A stretch of DNA of 54,616 nucleotides from Hyphomicrobiales bacterium (GCA_021323775.1 JAJPKK010000078.1:1-54616); one strand, 5' to 3'; numbered from the stretch's first letter, positions 1 to 8,887 are shown. The notes: generated by a model not told the origin, from the letters alone. Numbers and translations are program-made.

Positions 1-148
1 GGCGAATCGCTCTTGCTCTCCCGCATGGAGAGCGTGAATCATCTCGCCGCAGTCGGCTCAACATCGCAGACCCGAGTCACAACGCCGCAGGGGGGTGAGT
101 AGTTACGTTCGAGCTGACGCGCAGATCGGCCACGCGGAAGGGGGGCGT

Positions 149-1222
149 ATGGCCACATTCGGAGAGGTCCTGAAAGAGATACAGGACGTCCAATCGCAAC
201 GGCAACGCGAAGGCGTTGCTGACCCTATAAGACGAAAATATATCGCTCAGCTACATCAGCTCACGGGCCGCAACGTCGTCGTATATTACTCGGCCTTCCT
301 TCACAGACAAGGCCCGGAGCACTTTCTCACCGTTCAAATCAACGATGAAGACAAGCACGGCTTCATGGCAGCGTTTGCCGGCTTAGATTTCGATCGCGGC
401 CTTGACCTCGTACTTCACTCGCCGGGCGGCGATATTGCTGCGACGGAAAGTATCATCGACTATTTGCGAAGCAAATTTTCAACGAATATCCGAGCGATCG
501 TTCCTCAGATTAGTATGTCGGGTGGAACAATGATCGCTCTTGCGGGACGCGAGATCGTCATGGGGCGCCATTCCAATCTCGGTCCTATTGATCCCCAGCT
601 CGGGGGCCGACCGGCAATTGCTATTCTTGAAGAATTTGAACGAGCGCGGAACGATATCGCGGCGAACCCGAATAACGCGTTTTTGTGGCAGCCCATACTG
701 CAGCAGTACGTACCCACACTGTTATCTCAGGCTGAACACGCGATTAAGTGGTCCCAAGAAATCGGGCGAAAGACGCTGATTGAAGGCATGTTCAAGGACG
801 ATACCCAAGCGGACGACAAGGCGAGCGCGATCGTTGATTTCCTATCGAGCCACAATGTACATCGAGCCCATGGCCGGCACCTCCACCGTAATGAGCTTCG
901 CGCAAAAGGTCTAAATATAGCGGATTTGGAGGCGGATCCTGCATTGCAGGACGCAGTGCTCAGTGTGCATCATGCCTGCATGCTCACCGTTGGAAACTAT
1001 AACGCCAACAAACTCGTTGAAAACCATAACGGAATTGCACATATGAAGGTGGTAGGCATTGCGGTACAGATGCCGAACATTCCGATTCAGGTTCCCGTGC
1101 CCATGCCGGGCGCCCCGGTTCAACCGCCAAGCCCGGTGATGCCCCAACCTAAACTGCCGACCAAACCAAGCCTTTGGCAGCGATTACGGATTGCGCTGCG
1201 GCTTCTCATCCTTGGAAAGTAA
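149..1222 (+). CDS. SDH-family Clp-fold serine proteinase
   Basis: Resembles the SDH (Ser-Asp-His) branch of ClpP/crotonase-fold serine proteinases. Visible motifs are SPGGD at about residues 91-95, MSGGT with candidate nucleophile Ser124, LGPIDPQ with Asp148, and an HRAHGR segment near 238-243 that can supply the histidine. The C-terminal 60 residues are proline-rich and end in a basic, possibly membrane-associated helix. A GTG at 95 would add 18 residues, but the ATG at 149 follows an excellent Shine-Dalgarno run (AAGGGGGG), so 149 is preferred, giving 357 aa. By eye it is less GC-rich than the phage genes downstream. A second, diverged family member lies at 23937-24806 at the other end of the phage block. 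Substrate is unknown. Phages often encode Clp-fold capsid proteases, but SDH proteins are not the usual type. Confidence 0.8.
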   Translation: MATFGEVLKEIQDVQSQRQREGVADPIRRKYIAQLHQLTGRNVVVYYSAFLHRQGPEHFLTVQINDEDKHGFMAAFAGLDFDRGLDLVLHSPGGDIAATESIIDYLRSKFSTNIRAIVPQISMSGGTMIALAGREIVMGRHSNLGPIDPQLGGRPAIAILEEFERARNDIAANPNNAFLWQPILQQYVPTLLSQAEHAIKWSQEIGRKTLIEGMFKDDTQADDKASAIVDFLSSHNVHRAHGRHLHRNELRAKGLNIADLEADPALQDAVLSVHHACMLTVGNYNANKLVENHNGIAHMKVVGIAVQMPNIPIQVPVPMPGAPVQPPSPVMPQPKLPTKPSLWQRLRIALRLLILGK

Positions 1223-1415
1223 TCCAAAACCTGCCCACGCCGAAGCTCAGGCCTCATCCGCAGTAGCGACTGGGCCATCTGTGGATGCGTGTGCCGCGAC
1301 CGCGACGCCCGTTCAAATCACAACACCGTTGCGCCGGATTGGAACGGCGTGAATTTCTAAAGCCTTGTCCGCGGCGAGCCTTGCCAGCTCGCGTGGCCAA
1401 CATCGCGGGTCCGCC

Positions 1416-2019
1416 ATGCAATACTCCCCCTATGATCCGTGGCGGAAATATGCTTCGCCGCCGCGCGATCCCCTCAGCACGACGGCGGCGGCGCTCGCCA
1501 CCCTCGGCGGCGGCAGCGCGGCGACCGGCGGCGCCATGGGGCTGACCGGCATCGGCACGGGGATTTCAGCGGCGAACACGATCGCGGGCGGCAGCTACGC
1601 TGCGCAGATGGGCCGGGCGAAACAGGCCGAGGCCAATTTCGAGGCCGATCAGGATGTCGCGCGAGATCGCGGCTGCCCAGCGCCAGGCGATCGATCTCAA
1701 TCAGAGGGCCGGCCTCATGCGCTCATCGGCGGTCGCCCAGGCGGCCGCCAACGGCGTCAACGCAGGCGCGGGCAGCGCGCTGACCAGCCAGGCGCAGATC
1801 GCGGCGCGCGGCCGCTACCAGGCCGACATGGACCTCTGGTCTGGCCAGAACCAGGCCAGCGGCCTGATGAACCGCGCCGCCGGGAAGAGATACAGCGGCG
1901 ACCTGGACGCGCTGGCCGGCGAGGAGATGCAGCGGGCATCGACGCTCAACGCGCTCTCGACGATCGCCGGAGGCGGCGCGTCGTTCATGCGCATGTATGG
2001 CGGCCGGGCATCGTTCTAA
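1416..2019 (+). pseudogene. Internal virion protein (T7 gp14-like position), frameshifted
   Basis: Translation from ATG 1416 gives a Gly/Ala-rich, membrane-active-looking N-terminus (G-x-G-x-G-I-S-A-A-N-T-I-A-G-G) continuing to about 1653. The natural continuation, beginning SREIAAAQRQAIDLNQ, lies in the next frame from 1654 to the TAA at 2017-2019. The two halves together resemble the roughly 200-aa internal virion proteins of podoviruses: Gly-rich start, then a long helical segment with Gln/Ala repeats. One extra base around 1651-1656 explains the break. It could instead be a decoding shift, a sequencing error, or a separate ORF starting at ATG 1654. In the first frame the reading runs without a stop into the next gene, producing a spurious 753-aa ORF. 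Confidence 0.6.
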
Positions 2020-2036
2020 CTCCGAGGGAAGCTCCT

Positions 2037-3626
2037 ATGCCCGCAGTTCCCTCTCCCGAGGAGCTTGGCGGCGTGCTGCACGCGCCCGGCTCGCGCCCGA
2101 TCGGCGGCTACGACCTTTCATCCTATGCGGCCGGCGCGCGTGAGATCGCCGATGCCGGCGCGCGATTCGGCCAGGCGATCGAGGATATCGGCAAGGCGAC
2201 CTATAAAATTGGCCGGCAACAGGCCATAACGGAGGCCGTCAATGCCGACGCGTTCATTCACGGCCGGCTGATCGAGGCGCGCGAACGCTACCGGAACGAT
2301 CCCGACTACGCGACTCTTGCGCAGCGTTGGAGCGAGGAAGCCGGAAAGATCGTTGAGGACGGACTTTCCCGGATTTCAGATGAAGGCTTGCGGGAACACG
2401 TCCGCGCCAAACTCGCCGCGCCGCTCGCGCAGGAAAGCGCCGCGATCGACAACCAGGCGTTTCGCGGCGCCGCCAGCGCCCACGCGGCGAGCCGCGAAAG
2501 GTACCTCCACAATCTCATACAGCACAGCACCCTCGACCCGAACGATACCCTGTTCGCCGGCGGCGTCGATGCCCTGCATTCCACCATAGACGACGCGGTC
2601 GCGCGGCGATTTCTCACTCCCGAGCAGGCCCTGGAGGAGAAGCGACGCAGCGCCCTTGCGCTTTGCGCCGGCCAATATGCCCGAATGAGCCGCGGCGATC
2701 CCGCGCGGGCGATCCGCGAGCTTCAATCTCCCGAGAGCGGCCACCCGCTGCTGGGCGAGCTTCCGCAGCAGGTGAAAGATTCCCTGATCCAGCAGGCGCG
2801 GGAGCAGCAGGAAAATAACCTGAAGGATGCGGAGCATGCCGTTGTCCGTCGCGGGCAGGACATTCAGCGCATGTCGGATCAGGCCGAACAGGAAATCGTC
2901 GCCGATTTGATGAGCGATAAGCCGACGGCTACCAGGGCCGACATTTCCGATAATCCAAACCTCACGCCAGCCGCCAAAACTTACATGCTCGCCTTGGAGG
3001 ACCGGGCCGCGGTCCCGGACCCCGATGCGGCCACATCGAGCGTCACGGCGCGCGGCTTGCTTGACCGCATCCGTCTGCGTGACGGCGATCCGAACAGGAT
3101 CGCCTCGCTCAATCAGCTCTACGATGCGTACATTGCCGGAAGACTCAGCAGGGAGGACTTCAATTTTGTCCGCAAGGAATTCTTTGCGAACCAGACGCCC
3201 GCCGGCGCCGCGCTGCTGGCTCACAAGCAGGCCTTTCTGAAGTCGGTCGCGCCTGCGATCGACCAATCCGATCCGCTGATTGGGGACATCGATCAGCTTG
3301 GCAGGGCGAAAATGTATCTCCTGGAGCGGGATATCGACCGGAAAATCGGCGAATGCCTCAAGGAGGGCAAGGACCCGCTCGATCTGTTTGATCGCTTGAA
3401 GCCTGACTATATCGGCAAGCCGGAGTCGCTCGAGCGCTATCGAACCACGGCGCGGGAGGCGCTGGAAGAAAACGCCCGCGAGCTTGGCTCGAAAGGGCTC
3501 TCCGGCGCGGATGCGGCGTCTCAATCTGTTCCGCCGCGCCTCAACGGCGAAACGCCGGCCGAGTACCTCGCGCGCATGAACGCCGCCCTGCCCGACGCCA
3601 ACGTGCGCGTTCCCCTTTCGAGGTGA
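2037..3626 (+). CDS. Phage internal virion / tail-associated helical protein
   Basis: Predicted 529 aa, starting at ATG 2037 after GAGGGAAG. The N-terminus (PSPEELGGVL, then a GYDLSSYAAGA segment) is followed by an almost wholly helical, charged body rich in Arg, Glu, Ala and Gln, with no obvious enzyme motif. Size and position between a gp14-like protein and the larger gp16-like protein match the second internal virion protein of T7-type podoviruses (gp15-like), which helps form the ejection channel in the cell envelope. The gene starts 17 nt after the previous stop and ends 6 nt before the next start, so it sits within one transcription unit. The role is inferred from context and composition. 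Confidence 0.6.
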   Translation: MPAVPSPEELGGVLHAPGSRPIGGYDLSSYAAGAREIADAGARFGQAIEDIGKATYKIGRQQAITEAVNADAFIHGRLIEARERYRNDPDYATLAQRWSEEAGKIVEDGLSRISDEGLREHVRAKLAAPLAQESAAIDNQAFRGAASAHAASRERYLHNLIQHSTLDPNDTLFAGGVDALHSTIDDAVARRFLTPEQALEEKRRSALALCAGQYARMSRGDPARAIRELQSPESGHPLLGELPQQVKDSLIQQAREQQENNLKDAEHAVVRRGQDIQRMSDQAEQEIVADLMSDKPTATRADISDNPNLTPAAKTYMLALEDRAAVPDPDAATSSVTARGLLDRIRLRDGDPNRIASLNQLYDAYIAGRLSREDFNFVRKEFFANQTPAGAALLAHKQAFLKSVAPAIDQSDPLIGDIDQLGRAKMYLLERDIDRKIGECLKEGKDPLDLFDRLKPDYIGKPESLERYRTTAREALEENARELGSKGLSGADAASQSVPPRLNGETPAEYLARMNAALPDANVRVPLSR

Positions 3627-3632
3627 CCGACC

Positions 3633-4943
3633 ATGCCGACCCGGATCGAGCTGTTGAAACAGGCCGGCTTTTCCGATGGCGAGATCGGCGATTGGGCGAC
3701 CGCAGAGCGGCAGCGAATGCGGCAGGCGGGATTTACCGACAGCGAGATCGACGATGAGTTTGGCGTCACGCGGCCGCCGAAACAGGTTCCAGCGGCGTTC
3801 ATCCATCGCATCCTCGGCGCCGCCCGCGAATATGCGCAAGGCTATTTCGGCGATGAGCCGTTGGGATTTTCGCCGGAAACCCAGGAGGCGTTGCGCAAGC
3901 TCGGCATTGCCGGCGACATCATTATCCCGGCCGGAAAACCGATAGACGCAGCATTGAGAACGCTGTCGGCGGGGACGGCAGGCATTGGCGCAGCGGTCGG
4001 ACAAGCTGTGGAGGAAGGCCAGGAGGCCATCTTTGGGCCCGGGCCGTATGGGAGAGGCAAGGCTGCGCGCGATTTCGCGCAATTCGCGCAGATCGCCGCG
4101 ATGCTCTTGGGCGCAAGCGGGCGGACGCCGGGCGCCGCGCGTGCGCCCGCGCCAAAGGCCGCCGCCGCGGACGCGCCCGTCAGCGCGCTGCCGCGCGCCG
4201 AAGATTTTCGCAATGCCGCCAGCGTCATCTCCGGGACTGCGGCAAGCTTCCCCACAGAGCAGAAGCTCCTCCGATTATGGAATGATCACGGCATTCCTCC
4301 GGCCGAGGTCGCGGAAGACGCGCTGCGCGACCGAACCATCGGGGACGCCATCAGGTCGGACTCCGACAAACTCCCTGAAGCCTATGTGGGGACCGGCGAG
4401 ACCACTACGCCAACCGGCGCCGAACCGGGCGCAACGACGCGGCCCGCCAAGCCTGCCGAGGCCGAGCCCGCAACCGCTCCAATGGGAATCAAGGCTGCCC
4501 TCGTGGAAGCGGGCGACGGGTCCGCCGGAAACCTGAATGCTTCTGAGCGGGCGAATATGATTGCCGAAGCTCGCGTCCGTATGAGACACCCGCCGGCGAG
4601 ACCGCAGCGCCCATTCAGCGAGGACTATCCCCGCCGCGCTCCAACCGATGTGAACAACCAGCTTCTATATGATATTGAAGGGCGTCCCCTGGGAGCCACG
4701 TCCGTTGCTGGACGTCGATTTGCCGGGAAGGCTGATGAAGCGCTTTCGCCGGAAGATATCAGACGCGCACTGGCGGAAACAGGCATCAACCTGACGGATA
4801 TACCTCGGAAGCAGTGGAATCAGTTTCCGCGAGGACTTCGCGGACTTTATTGGGGGCGCGATGAAGCGAACGGGCCGGCTCTCGACATTTATCTAAAAAC
4901 CGGACCCAAGGCGGCCGACCGCGACAAAGTCATAGCGCATTAA
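3633..4943 (+). CDS. Large virion protein, upstream part, cut by a stop in its HExxH motif
   Basis: Opens with two copies of a short helical repeat, LKQAGFSDGEIGDW and MRQAGFTDSEIDDEFG (about residues 9-45), a style common at the N-terminus of podovirus ejection proteins. An Ala/Gly-rich hydrophobic stretch lies at about 85-170, then a low-complexity linker. The last 80 residues (from about 350) lead into a zinc-peptidase-like segment that reads V-I-A-H and then hits TAA at 4941-4943. The same frame continues past the stop as FGHAIDQL, so the uninterrupted protein would carry H-x-F-G-H, the zincin HExxH pattern, with the stop exactly where the catalytic Glu is expected. The fragment is 436 aa; an intact product would be about 558 aa. 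Starts 6 nt after the preceding gene. Confidence 0.6.
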   Translation: MPTRIELLKQAGFSDGEIGDWATAERQRMRQAGFTDSEIDDEFGVTRPPKQVPAAFIHRILGAAREYAQGYFGDEPLGFSPETQEALRKLGIAGDIIIPAGKPIDAALRTLSAGTAGIGAAVGQAVEEGQEAIFGPGPYGRGKAARDFAQFAQIAAMLLGASGRTPGAARAPAPKAAAADAPVSALPRAEDFRNAASVISGTAASFPTEQKLLRLWNDHGIPPAEVAEDALRDRTIGDAIRSDSDKLPEAYVGTGETTTPTGAEPGATTRPAKPAEAEPATAPMGIKAALVEAGDGSAGNLNASERANMIAEARVRMRHPPARPQRPFSEDYPRRAPTDVNNQLLYDIEGRPLGATSVAGRRFAGKADEALSPEDIRRALAETGINLTDIPRKQWNQFPRGLRGLYWGRDEANGPALDIYLKTGPKAADRDKVIAH

Positions 4944-5309
4944 TTTGGTCACGCTATTGACCAGTTGAGCGGGAACATCTCGGAAACGCTCACGCCGGAG
5001 GAGATCGCCGAACTCCGCTCGGTCTACGGCAACCTGAGATACCGTCCGAAAAAAGAAGGGCCTAGCCCGCAGCCTGAGCACTTCGGCTATCCGCCTGAAC
5101 TTGTAAACTCGGAACTCGTGGCCGAAGGCTTAAGGGCCTATCTGACGAATCCAAATTATTTCAAGACAATGGCGCCGAAGGCGGCAGCCAAGATCCGGGC
5201 CGCCGTCAATGAAAATCCCTGGCTTCAGCACGCCATTCAGTTCAATTCGCTCCTCGCTGCGGGTCTGATCGGCGCTGGCGCTCGCGGTCAGGATCGGGAC
5301 GACCAATAG
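4944..5309 (+). pseudogene. Downstream part of the interrupted zincin-like virion protein
   Basis: Same frame as the preceding ORF, directly after the TAA at 4941-4943. It begins FGHAID, completing an H-x-x-x-H zinc site, and continues 121 codons to TAG. The segment has helical, charged sequence and a short hydrophobic C-terminal stretch (LLAAGLIGAGA). A third zinc ligand is likely downstream, for example among the Glu residues of the NSELVAEG segment, but this cannot be fixed by eye. There is no convincing ribosome-binding site here. A TTG at 4965 could be a fortuitous start but would omit the zinc motif, so this is best seen as the disconnected remainder of one gene. Confidence 0.6.
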
Positions 5310-5450
5310 CCACGCGCCGCGCCCGGGCGCGGCTGTTCCCGCCGAGCCCGGCGATAATCGCTCTGCCATGCAGCGGCATCGCATCTGTGCGCCGCCCTGC
5401 GGCGAGCATTCCGACACGAATTCTTCTCGCGAACCTGACGGAGTTTCACC

Positions 5451-5807
5451 ATGCCTGCTGTTACCCCGGATAACGTGCTCGTCTGGCTGCACGGCCGCCG
5501 CCTTGGGCTTGTTGGCGACGGCAGCTTCAGCGCTTCCTCGGGGCTCATGGTCGACAACCAGCTCGTCGGCTCCAGGCGCGGGCCCGTCATCTCCCAATTT
5601 GCGCCCGGCAACAACGGAGCCGGCGGCGTCGCATTTCCGGCCGCGGTCGATGGCGATGTCGTGCTGTTTGCGCTCGATCTCACGACGCCGGCCAACGTGA
5701 CGTCAAGTTTCGAGGCCGTGATTTCCGCCGCCGGGCAGATCAGGCAGATCTCCGCCGCAAACCTCAGCACCAAGAACATCTTCTTTCAAATCGCACCGGC
5801 CTCATAA
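5451..5807 (+). CDS. Small conserved phage structural protein (unknown)
   Basis: 118 aa from ATG 5451. It is rich in Gly, Val, Ala and Ser with alternating hydrophobic residues, which suggests a compact beta-rich fold; it has no Cys, no signal peptide and no catalytic motif. It lies in the head/internal-virion gene run, 141 nt after the preceding ORF and 18 nt before the next. A minor capsid or head-decoration role is possible from size and composition, but I do not recognise the family. Confidence 0.55.
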   Translation: MPAVTPDNVLVWLHGRRLGLVGDGSFSASSGLMVDNQLVGSRRGPVISQFAPGNNGAGGVAFPAAVDGDVVLFALDLTTPANVTSSFEAVISAAGQIRQISAANLSTKNIFFQIAPAS

Positions 5808-5825
5808 AGCTCAGGGAAAACGACC

Positions 5826-6506
5826 ATGCACCGCTATCGCGAATTCGGATTGTTCAGCGAACAGGACGAAGTCTTGCGGCGCGCCTTTCGCGACGGCTTC
5901 AAGCGGGCGGGCTTGTCATTTGCGCAGTTTCTGGACGCGCTTTCCTGGTATCGCGACCATGCGCGGCCGGCGGCCGATGAAGCGCAACTTGCCGACGCGT
6001 TTGCGCAGTTCGCAGCCGACAGCGGCTGGCCCGCGCACCAGCGCGACGGCATCCTCGATCTCTACCGAACGATCCGCGACGACGGGCCTGCGGCGGTGAT
6101 GCAGCCGCCGGCCCCGGACGAGGACCGCGCGACCCTCGCGCGGGCCGATGATCTCCTGCGCCGCGATCCGGCGCGCTATTGGGGCGATATGGAGCTGCAA
6201 GACGCGGCATTCGAGGCGCGCGAACGGCTTGACGCTGCGCAGGCGGACGGCGCTGCGCAGGCGGACGGCGCTGCGCGGGCGTCGCCAGCGAAAGCGAGCC
6301 CCGATCAGCAGCGGATCCAGGAGATTGAGGCGATGCTTCATCACCCGAGCGGCGACGGACAGCGCCGGTACTGGACCGACGCCGCACTGCGCGCCGACTA
6401 TGCTCAGGCGCTGGGCCGGCTCTACGGCAGCCCCGGCAGCGGGGTTGCCGAAACGACGGCGTCTTCGCCGGCGGCGCCGGAGAATGTCGGGGCGGCGCGC
6501 TCCTGA
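5826..6506 (+). CDS. Hypothetical phage protein with scaffold-like repeat motifs
   Basis: 226 aa, ATG 5826. The N-terminal half is helical and acidic. Two stretches share the layout Leu-Leu/His-His ... Tyr-Trp ... Asp/Ala ... Ala (around residues 114-130, LLRRDPARYWGDMELQDAAF, and 169-195, MLHHPSGDGQRRYWTDAALR), reminiscent of the helical motif at the end of phage scaffolding proteins, including the one at 7394-8476. Between them is a tandem A-Q-A-D-G-A repeat (6237-6276) encoded by a near-perfect DNA repeat. A capsid-assembly helper is a reasonable guess from context, but no function can be assigned. Confidence 0.5.
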   Translation: MHRYREFGLFSEQDEVLRRAFRDGFKRAGLSFAQFLDALSWYRDHARPAADEAQLADAFAQFAADSGWPAHQRDGILDLYRTIRDDGPAAVMQPPAPDEDRATLARADDLLRRDPARYWGDMELQDAAFEARERLDAAQADGAAQADGAARASPAKASPDQQRIQEIEAMLHHPSGDGQRRYWTDAALRADYAQALGRLYGSPGSGVAETTASSPAAPENVGAARS

Positions 6507-6761
6507 ACGCGCTTCATCTCCTCGTCCCATCGCAAGATCACGCGATGACGATCCGATGCGCCGGGATCGTCAACCGTTCGTTCCCGGGCGCCACAGGACC
6601 AAGTCATGAATCACGCCATCCAGCCCGCAAAGCGGAGCGCGCGCAAGGCGTAGGCCGCGGCGCCCGTCCCGCAAGCCATCGCGGACGCCTCAAAATCTTC
6701 ACCGAAGACCGAGGCCGCAGCGCGCGCAGCGCTGCCGGCAGCGCCCATCCCGCAGAGCGCC

Positions 6762-7199
6762 ATGCAAGATGCCGCCTTTGCCCGCAACTGGTGGCGGGTC
6801 GTGATCGACGCGGAACGCACCCCCTATGACAGCGTGCTTGCCGATGTGGCGGTGTGGGGTCCGAACGAGGCCAAGCTGCGCGCTGGCGACCTTGTCGAAG
6901 TGGTAGACGAGCAATCCACGCTGTTCGCGCTCATCTATTTGGTCGAGCACGTGCCGGCGAAATTCATCCGCTTCGCCGAACTGATCAAGGCGCCGCTCGG
7001 CGGATTGGCGACCGGCCGCATCGAGGCGCGAGGATCCTATTATGCTCAATGGCGCGGCCCGGCCAGGCGCTGGTGCGTCATCGGACCGACCGGAACGGTG
7101 GTGCGCGACGGCATCCTCAGCAAGGAAGAGGCGGATCGCGATGTCGCCACGCGCAACATGCCGACCAGCATGGCCTTTGTCAGCCATCCGCGCATGTGA
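6762..7199 (+). CDS. Conserved hypothetical phage protein; N-terminus possibly cut by an amber codon
   Basis: The 145-aa ORF from ATG 6762 has a beta-rich N-terminal domain (NWWRVVIDAERTPYDSV) and a basic C-terminal part. It sits directly before the scaffold gene, as small head-assembly or portal-associated proteins often do. In the same frame, ATG 6606 opens MNHAIQPAKRSARKA and ends at TAG 6651. After the TAG the frame stays open through an Ala/Pro/Lys-rich stretch into Met 6762. A 197-aa protein starting at 6606 with one nonsense mutation therefore explains the layout at least as well as a start at 6762, which has only a weak ribosome-binding site. Function unknown. Confidence 0.5.
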   Translation: MQDAAFARNWWRVVIDAERTPYDSVLADVAVWGPNEAKLRAGDLVEVVDEQSTLFALIYLVEHVPAKFIRFAELIKAPLGGLATGRIEARGSYYAQWRGPARRWCVIGPTGTVVRDGILSKEEADRDVATRNMPTSMAFVSHPRM

Positions 7200-7248
7200 G
7201 GGCCCGCGGGGGCCCTGCAGCGTGCTCCGCCTCGACCCTCTGCCCCGC

Positions 7249-7336
7249 AGCCCGGGATGAGCGCCATCAAAACCCGGGTCGGCGTTGCAGCGTGGAGCCG
7301 GCGGCCCCGGATTTCGCTCCGCTCAATCCGGGCTAC
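7249..7336. repeat. Dispersed repeat, GCCCGGG / AATCCGGGCTAC family
   Basis: Paired motifs GCCCGGGATGAGCG and CCCGGATTTCGCTCCGCTC face each other in the gap before the scaffold gene. Two further copies of the same family lie at 16030-16112 and 28891-28979 in this window. The ends are inversely complementary, so the RNA can fold into a long imperfect hairpin. Confidence 0.6.
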
Positions 7337-7393
7337 AGGAGGCTGGCGGGCAGGGAGAGGGCGGGCGACCAGATGCAAGCAACGAGGTGATCA

Positions 7394-8476
7394 ATGCAGG
7401 ACAGTCATATCGCGCCCGCACCGCGCGCCGCCACGCCTGAGGGCGAAGCGGCGGCCGGCAGCGGCGTTGCCTGGCCATCCTCGAAGCCTGCGGGCGGCGC
7501 CCCGAATACCGCCGCTGCGGCGGGCCGCGGCGGCGCTCCGCTCGGAGCGCGAATCGATGCGGCGATGGCGGCGAGCGCGCAAACAAAGGATGCTGCGCCG
7601 ACGTCAAGAAACGCGGCGTCGATCGCGGAGCCCGCGGCCAGAACCTTTCCGGAATCCTGGCGTGAGGACCTCTCCGGCGGCGACAGGGCATTCCGCAAAA
7701 CGCTCGATCGATTCGAAAGCCCGGCGGCTCTTGCAAAGGCTTACAAGGAGCTCACGGCGAGGCTGTCCTCCGGCGACCTCAAAGCCACAAAGCCGCCTCC
7801 CGCCAACGCGACGCCGGAGCAGATTGCGGCCTGGCGCGCCGAACAAGGCTTGCCGCAGAACGCTGCCGCCTATGTGGACGGATTGCAGCTTGGCGACGGC
7901 ACAGTAACCGGCGAAGCCGAGAAGGCGTTGCTCGCGTCCTTTGCGGAAGAGGCGATGAAAGGCCGGTGGACGGCGGACCAATACAACCAGGCCGTCCGCT
8001 GGTATTTCGACACGCAGGACAGGCTGGCTGCAAAGCGCGGCGAGGCCGATGCGGCGTTCAAGCACGAAGCCTTGGCGGACCTCACCCGCGAATGGGGGCA
8101 TGATTACGCGACCAACCGCAATGCGGTTGCACAGTTTTTCGATCGAAGCTTTCCGGCAGACTTCAAGGAAGCATTGCTGACCGCCCGCTTGCCCGACGGC
8201 AAGCTCCTTGCCAATCATCCGACTTTCAACAAGGCGATCCTGGAGGTGGCAAAGGCCATCAATCCGGGCGGCGCGATGCTGCCGAACGCCTCCGGCGGCG
8301 GCCTGTCCAACGTGGAAAGCCGGATTGCCGAGATCGAAGGGAAATACATGCGCGCGCCCCACGGCTCGGACCTCTGGAAGAGCTACTGGACCGGCGATGC
8401 CGGCGCCCGCATGCAACAGGAATATCGCGGCTTGCTCGCCGCCCGCGAGCACGCCCGTCGCGGCCACGCGGGGTGA
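7394..8476 (+). CDS. Phage capsid scaffolding protein
   Basis: 360 aa from ATG 7394, preceded by GAGGTGA. A long Ala/Pro/Gly-rich, disordered N-terminus (to about residue 75) leads into FPESWREDLSG and a helical core with the segment NATPEQIAAWRAEQGLP (about 137-153). The C-terminus (IAEIEGKYM ... SYWTGDAGARMQQEYRGLL) is the charged helical tail typical of podovirus scaffolds, which binds the coat protein during prohead assembly. The position one gene before the major capsid gene supports this, although here an inverted regulator gene separates the two. Confidence 0.8.
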   Translation: MQDSHIAPAPRAATPEGEAAAGSGVAWPSSKPAGGAPNTAAAAGRGGAPLGARIDAAMAASAQTKDAAPTSRNAASIAEPAARTFPESWREDLSGGDRAFRKTLDRFESPAALAKAYKELTARLSSGDLKATKPPPANATPEQIAAWRAEQGLPQNAAAYVDGLQLGDGTVTGEAEKALLASFAEEAMKGRWTADQYNQAVRWYFDTQDRLAAKRGEADAAFKHEALADLTREWGHDYATNRNAVAQFFDRSFPADFKEALLTARLPDGKLLANHPTFNKAILEVAKAINPGGAMLPNASGGGLSNVESRIAEIEGKYMRAPHGSDLWKSYWTGDAGARMQQEYRGLLAAREHARRGHAG

Positions 8477-8479
8477 CCC

Positions 8480-8887
8480 TCATCGCCGCGGCGACGACGC
8501 GCGCACCGAGCGTTTGAGCGAGGGGCCGGCGCGCTGCGGCTTCGGCGTCTTCAATGCAGCTTCGAGATCGTGAAGATGCTTGCGGGTCGCGACCAGCGCC
8601 TCGGCCTCGATCGCGCGATAGCGTTCGACAAGCCGCTGCCCGAACGGCGTCAGCGTCGCGCCGCCGCCATGGAGGCCGCCCGGCTGTGCGGCGATCACCG
8701 CATCGCGAAAGCAATTGTTCATGTCATCGACCAGAAGCCAGGCGCGGCGATAAGACATGCCCAGCATACGGCCTGCCTGTGAAATCGACCCGGTCTGGTC
8801 GATGGCTTCGAGCAGGCGAACCTTGCCCGGCCCCAAGGCGCGGCCGCTGCCCAAATCCACTCTCAGCGTCAGTCTTGGCGTATCCAT
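8480..8887 (-). CDS. ModE-like N-terminal winged-helix regulator inserted between scaffold and capsid genes
   Basis: 135 aa reading leftward from ATG 8887 (an upstream GTG-type extension to 8944 is less likely). The sequence LRVDLGSG...LGPGKVRLLEAID, then TGSISQAGRMLGMSYRRAW, is the DNA-binding domain of ModE-type regulators: winged helix with the recognition helix around SISQAGRMLGMSYRRAW. The TOBE/Mop molybdate-binding half is missing, as in the short ModE-like proteins of many alphaproteobacteria. It is the only - strand gene in the phage block and ends 3 nt from the end of the scaffold gene, convergent with it. It may be a moron, that is, host or lysogenic cargo within the late operon, or a phage regulator. 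No mod transporter genes are nearby. Confidence 0.75.
   Translation of the reverse strand: MDTPRLTLRVDLGSGRALGPGKVRLLEAIDQTGSISQAGRMLGMSYRRAWLLVDDMNNCFRDAVIAAQPGGLHGGGATLTPFGQRLVERYRAIEAEALVATRKHLHDLEAALKTPKPQRAGPSLKRSVRASSPRR

Noticed and set aside
1365-3626. Single 753-aa protein
   Set aside because: Codons 1654-2036 in this frame give an Arg/Gly/Pro-rich shadow; the gp14-like continuation and the 2037 gene with its own ribosome-binding site explain the region better.
2376-4082. 568-codon - strand frame
   Set aside because: Shadow of the + strand virion genes, with no start context or domain.
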